Shown here piece by piece: positions 42,724-46,044 of a stretch of DNA of 46,044 nt; the first letter of the stretch is position 1, and every line of letters begins with the position of its first letter. The stretch is from Antarcticimicrobium sp. Lineage in GTDB: Bacteria; Pseudomonadota; Alphaproteobacteria; Rhodobacterales; Rhodobacteraceae. The stretch spans positions 1 through 46,044 of the forward strand of contig NZ_JARGPK010000032.1 in assembly GCF_029212575.1 (NCBI RefSeq), in the 5' to 3' direction. Below the pieces are notes generated by a model. It saw only the letters and a program-made list of their open reading frames with translations. It was not told the origin of the DNA and did no database searches. A program made the translations under genes and the position numbers.

Positions 42724-43581
42724 ATGCGACTGTACCTTCTATTTACTCTCATTGTCTTGCTTGCTGGACAGTCGGTTTCAGCTGAGGAATGGCCCCAATA
42801 TGAGGGCGTCTACATTCAGGAAAAACACGGGGAGCGAATACGCCTTAAGAGAACCAACTTCTACACTGGCTACTTGACTGGAATACGCCTCACCACAGTC
42901 ACACTGATTGGGTTGGAGAAATACAGCGAGCTCCCGATTGTTTCTGACCGTATCCGTTCGGTCATAATTAACTCAAGAGACGAGAAATTCGAAGCTATCA
43001 CCTTCTTGGGCGTGGCCGGAGATTATCTCGCCGCTCAGAATTTCCATCGACGCGAGCCTCCACGTCGATTTGGTGGAAACACCGCCGCCGATAGGTGGAA
43101 AGACGGATGGTTCAAAACGACCTGGGGATATTGGCGAGACGCGGCCTTCAAAACGCGCTTCATCTACGGATTTGTCACTGAGCATATCTTTGACAGCCGC
43201 CTCAAGGGTGACAGCTTTCCTTCAAAGGGCGGATCCCGTGATGTTGCGATTGAGGCATACGTCGTCGAGACAAACCAAGGATATTACGGGTTTCGCACTC
43301 GAAAAAGTACCGACAACGCTCTGTCCCGGATCGACATTTCCGACTCCCGCATCGTTGCGAGGCTCAAAGCTGACCCACGCGAAGAGGAAGAGAGCCACGT
43401 CGATCAGCCATATGTGCCAAACCCCTATACTGGATCAACCTGGGGGTTACCCACACGTTGCTATGATCCTGACCGGAAAATCGTGTTTTCTATCGGTACG
43501 ATGACTGTGTGCGCGGGGAAGAGCTACAAGATCTCGGAAGGAGATTTCCAGGTCCTAAAGAGGGCCCTCAAACAGAACTGA
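42724..43581 (+). CDS. Secreted hypothetical protein
   Basis: A 285-residue protein with a clear signal peptide (MRLYLLFTLIVLLAGQSVSA, cut before EEWPQYE). GGGGGA lies about ten bases before the ATG at 42724; a TTG six codons earlier is open but less likely. The mature part has basic and aromatic segments (RWKDGWFKTTWGYWRDAAFK) and two cysteines near the end (TRCYD, TVCAGK) that could form a disulfide. Its GC content is lower than the backbone. It is an apparent cargo gene of the remnant; no family recognised. Confidence 0.75.
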   Translation: MRLYLLFTLIVLLAGQSVSAEEWPQYEGVYIQEKHGERIRLKRTNFYTGYLTGIRLTTVTLIGLEKYSELPIVSDRIRSVIINSRDEKFEAITFLGVAGDYLAAQNFHRREPPRRFGGNTAADRWKDGWFKTTWGYWRDAAFKTRFIYGFVTEHIFDSRLKGDSFPSKGGSRDVAIEAYVVETNQGYYGFRTRKSTDNALSRIDISDSRIVARLKADPREEEESHVDQPYVPNPYTGSTWGLPTRCYDPDRKIVFSIGTMTVCAGKSYKISEGDFQVLKRALKQN

Positions 43582-43724
43582 GGGGACGTTCCAGCCGTTC
43601 GACCGCTGACCCTGACCTCCCGCTTCATCATGCATCTATGTGGTCTCGGTATTGGTCTTTGTGAATTTGTGTTTAATGAAAAGCCGATGATTGGACTGTT
43701 TTCGGCGCAATTCTTTCTGGGTAT
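43582..43724. other. Convergent intergenic region
   Basis: These AT-rich 143 bases lie between the secreted-protein gene and the DUF6362-type gene. I see no terminator or repeat worth noting. Confidence 0.4.
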
Positions 43725-44147
43725 CTAAACACGAGGCGCCAGGCGCCTCTGGATAATTATGAGCGCGGCCGACCACCGGCGCCAAGCCTGCGAACGGCTA
43801 AGCCCGACGCGGCGGCAGATCGGACGCCAACGAAGGTTCTCTGCCCGCATCCAGACGATACGGCGATCATCTGCCGCGCGCTGCGGATCCTGCGGGTAAT
43901 GGATCAGACGAAGCCAATCGATCGCCTCCTCCATCCGCTGGATTTCCTTCGCACTGGGCACCACGCGCACGCGCGCCTGTTCGAAACCATAGGCGGTGAA
44001 GCGCGAGCGCACCACGTCCGGCCAACTCGAGCCATAGCCCTTTGGTCCATCCTTGGCCGGCAGGCGGCGCAGCGTCAGCGCAGCCTCCTCCAGCCGGTCC
44101 TCGATTTCCGCCACCGTGAGGTGGAGCGCATCGGTCTGCTTCGCCAT
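43725..44147 (-). CDS. DUF6362-type phage-associated protein
   Basis: A 140-residue protein, MAKQTDALHLTVAEIEDRLE. It has the pattern SWPDVVRSRFTAYGFEQARVRVVPSAKEI, then MEEAIDWLRLI, and ends in a helix-turn-helix-like WRPICRRVGLSRSQAWRRWS, as in DUF6362 proteins found in alphaproteobacterial phages near replication or terminase genes. The ATG at 44147 is preceded by a purine-rich GGCGGAAA. A longer frame to 44228 belongs to deleted sequence. Confidence 0.75.
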   Translation of the reverse strand: MAKQTDALHLTVAEIEDRLEEAALTLRRLPAKDGPKGYGSSWPDVVRSRFTAYGFEQARVRVVPSAKEIQRMEEAIDWLRLIHYPQDPQRAADDRRIVWMRAENLRWRPICRRVGLSRSQAWRRWSAALIIIQRRLAPRV

Positions 44148-45070
44148 TTCCGCCTGCCCCTTTCGGTACTTGATGCCAGTGGGTGAAAGCGGGGAGCTGT
44201 TGTTGTCCAGTTGCCTTTCGCGTCGCAATGATGATGCGCGGCACCGGGAATAAGGTGTTCTTCAAGCGGAATGATGGCGCGCGGGTTGTGATAGACGTTA
44301 AGCCCTTCCACCCAGCTCTCATGGTACCCTTTGGCGTTCACGATCGCCTTAAAGAGCAGCGGGTTCGTCGCTTCGGGGTTGGGGTCGATGACAGTGCCGG
44401 TACGCGTCATCAAAACGTCGCCCGCGTCGAACCCGGCCAGAATCCCCATTCGATTGAATTTTGAGATCGTGCCCGCGGTGGTGGAGATAACCGCGCTGAC
44501 GTGTTCCGCGTCCGGTATGTCAAAGAAGCCCGCGGGAACCACCTTGTCCCCCCAACGGTGCTCAATGATCTTAGTGGGCTTTGCTACGGCTCGTCCTTGT
44601 TCCTCGCACGCCAGATCAAAGGAGTAGCCATAGAGATATCGCTCGAGCGCGGATCGGGTATAGATCATGGAGCCGGGCGATGAGAAATCCGCGATCGCGA
44701 ACACCAGCGGCACACCCGCGATCTGCTCCTTCTCCCAGTATTTTTTCCTCAGTTTGCTAAACAATGGACTGCCGAACTTGATCGGCATGTAGTCCCGCAG
44801 ATACGCCTCCATCTGTTCCTCGGTCTCAACCGGCGGTGGCGGAACGATTTCAGCGCCTCGCCGGGTCGGTCCAACCGTCACCGCTTCAATGGCGACGGAC
44901 CCGAACAGGCTAGTGCCGATGAAGTCGGGCACAGCATGCTTCGTGTTCAGGGAAAACCCGAGTTCGATGAGCGTCGCGAAAAGGTAAAGTTCCCAAATCC
45001 GCTGGTCGAAAGCGGTGGACTGGAACTGCTCCACGAAGTTTCCATCGAGATCCTCGTGCCACCGCATCAT
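44075..45070 (-). pseudogene. Truncated nuclease-like hypothetical protein
   Basis: An open frame with a protein-like core (HEDLDGNFVEQFQSTAFDQR, IWELYLFATLIELGFSLNTK, AVPDFIGTSLFGSVAIEAVT). The D and E-x-V pair could be a degenerate PD-(D/E)xK site. The frame extends to 45172, but those codons are out-of-frame integrase sequence. The last ~25 codons overlap the DUF6362-type gene in another frame. Both ends therefore look like deletion joints, with the natural start and stop lost. Confidence 0.55.
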
Positions 45071-45109
45071 GGGTTCGATTATCGGTTTGGTGCAGCGACG
45101 ACATCCGCC

Positions 45110-45533
45110 GCTTGCCAATTTTCGGAACGATGTGATGCGTGAGAGGCGAAAGCCACCTACCGCGCTCACCATCGCCCCTTAGCTTCGCTTTTCGCCCCTC
45201 AAATACTTGGAGGGTCCATTCCTGGAAGGTGGGATCCTCCTGGTCCAGATCGGCGGCGACTTGGGCGCGCTGCTTTTCGCGCTCGCTGATTGGATCTTGT
45301 CCCTCTGCCAGCACGGCCGCCCACTTGTCACGGGCCTTCCGAGCGTCCGCGAGAGAAACGTCCTCGAGCTTTCCGAGCCCCATATCCCGGCGGCGGCCGG
45401 CGATCGAGTATCTATAAACCCAGCGGCCCGACGCCGGCCGCTTGTGCAGGATCAGGCCGCCACCGTCCTGAAGAATGCCGGGCGCGGCATTCCTGATCGC
45501 AACTGCAGTGAGCTTGTTCTTTGCGCGTCCCAT
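45110..45533 (-). pseudogene. Integrase of element B, N-terminal fragment
   Basis: It starts MGRAKNKLTAVAIRNAAPGI, then GGLILHKRPASGRWVYRYSI and MGLGKLEDVSLADARKARDK, the DUF4102 arm-binding region of P4-type integrases. HIVPKIGKRRMSSLHQTD follows, after which similarity stops at about 45110, so the whole catalytic domain is missing. It lies about 180 bases from the remnant attachment sequence. The element cannot move on its own. Confidence 0.8.
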
Positions 45534-45712
45534 TTGAGCTCCCGTGTCGAGGCGCACGCAAACCCACAATTGAACCCACAATCGGGCCGGCGCTTCGGGG
45601 CTTTCCGGTGCGACGACATGCGACACAGTAGTCCCTAGAACACGAAAGATATCAAGATCATGCGCAACACTATGCAACACTATGCAACGCTATAGTACGC
45701 TTCGCGCAGTCA

Positions 45713-45727
45713 GTGTGGGGGCACCAT
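45713..45727. repeat. Remnant attachment site of element B
   Basis: GTGTGGGGGCACCAT matches the last 15 bases of the 49-bp attachment repeat. It is the third copy of the tRNA-Thr 3' end in the window and marks the right end of element B. Confidence 0.75.
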
Positions 45728-45875
45728 CACACTCTAAAATACCGTGGATTTTCAGTGACTTGTTGGAGGTTTGGTGTTTTGTGACCACCCCTCTGTCCAC
45801 CCTAATTGATGGGGTATTGCCCGGTGAGGCGATTGCTCACACTCCATTGAACGGCGTGATTTTTTCGCCGCGCTC

Positions 45876-46044
45876 GGGCTTTGTTGCGCAAATCGGTTGA
45901 GGGGCAAACTTCCCCTTGCCCCGGACAGGCTCATCCTGCCGGCTTTGTAATGGGTATGCCAGGAGCGGTGTAGCGGTCGAGCACCGCGATGCGGATCCGG
46001 AATTCCGCGACCTGGCGATCAAAGTCTCTGGCCCTCAGGGACTG
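45876..46044 (-). mobile_element. IS5-family insertion sequence, 3' end
   Basis: GGGCTTTGTTGCGCAAATC at 45876-45894 has the form of an IS5-type terminal repeat. It lies 36 bases beyond the stop of the transposase fragment. The element continues past the right edge, so its other end and the target duplication cannot be checked. Confidence 0.7.
45931..46044 (-). CDS. IS5-family transposase, C-terminal 37 residues
   Basis: The frame reads from the window edge: ARDFDRQVAEFRIRIAVLDR, then YTAPGIPITKPAG and stop. This resembles the conserved end of IS5-family DDE transposases (MARDFDRQVAE...IRVAVLNRFTALGIP). The catalytic domain lies outside the window. Confidence 0.75.
   Translation of the reverse strand, partial: QSLRARDFDRQVAEFRIRIAVLDRYTAPGIPITKPAG

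Larger units (their letters stand above)
40820..45727. mobile_element. Element B, decayed prophage remnant in tandem
   Basis: About 4.9 kb between the 49-bp repeat and a 15-bp remnant of the same sequence (45713-45727). Inside are fragments of prohead protease, portal protein, ParB-like protein and integrase, a DUF6362-type phage gene and a damaged tRNA. At the right end the truncated integrase lies next to the remnant repeat, mirroring element A. It is best read as an older prophage at the same tRNA, reduced by deletions. Confidence 0.75.

Noticed and set aside
44910-45680. Full-length integrase frame of 256 codons
   Set aside because: Only 45533 to about 45110 resembles an integrase; the ends are upstream non-coding sequence and an out-of-frame neighbour.
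45682-45900. 72-codon plus-strand frame at the right end
   Set aside because: It runs from the attachment remnant into the IS terminal repeat and has no ribosome-binding site or motif.

Overview
The window is high-GC DNA of alphaproteobacterial type, most likely a marine Rhodobacteraceae (Roseobacter-group) chromosome. The basis is codon use, a ScfR-type regulator, the DUF2312 and TIGR01244-type genes, and half-size YeeE genes beside a sulfur-type metallo-hydrolase. The first 26.4 kb is a dense chromosomal backbone. The last 19.6 kb is accessory DNA stacked at a tRNA-Thr gene.

Backbone, left to right. (1) The start of an ABC-transporter binding protein diverges from a ScfR-like acyl-CoA regulator. 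Next comes a translationally coupled trio: single-domain response regulator, two-helix membrane protein, and a symporter-histidine kinase of CrbS/CbrA type. (2) A minus-strand sulfur cluster holds a beta-lactamase-like hydrolase, two half-size YeeE/YedE proteins and a TIGR01244 phosphatase. (3) A cobalamin riboswitch leads a five-gene corrinoid operon, btuB-btuF-btuC-btuD-cbiZ. (4) A GAK (grasp-amphipathic-kinase) type locus follows: amphi-Trp protein, metallophosphoesterase, histidine phosphatase, HprK-related kinase B, ATP-grasp enzyme, a PhoU-APH fusion and a NUDIX hydrolase, with a divergent CofD-related protein. This is a set of nucleotide- and phosphate-handling enzymes whose substrate is, to my knowledge, undescribed. 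(5) modE-like, modA, modB and modC follow with a Mo-box-like palindrome, then an unrecognised gene.

Accessory DNA. tRNA-Thr(TGT) at 26406-26481 is the attachment site. Its 3' 49 bp are repeated exactly at 40771-40819, bounding element A (about 14.3 kb, lower GC). Element A has an integrase at its right end, an AlpA-like regulator, and a one-polypeptide nuclease-methyltransferase-specificity protein. It also has a DUF3489/GIY-YIG operon, a family 2 glycosyltransferase operon with a small nuclease-like protein, a terminase-small-subunit-like protein, and many small orphans. A 0.9 kb gene-free stretch contains iteron-like repeats, long inverted repeats and a large hairpin, and could be an origin. 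The gene set resembles a phage satellite with a defence cargo.

Element B (40820-45727) is a decayed prophage in tandem. It holds pieces of a prohead protease, a portal protein and a ParB-like protein, a damaged initiator-type tRNA, a secreted orphan, a DUF6362-type protein, a truncated nuclease-like gene and a truncated integrase. It ends in a 15-bp remnant of the same attachment sequence. The window closes in the 3' end of an IS5-family element.
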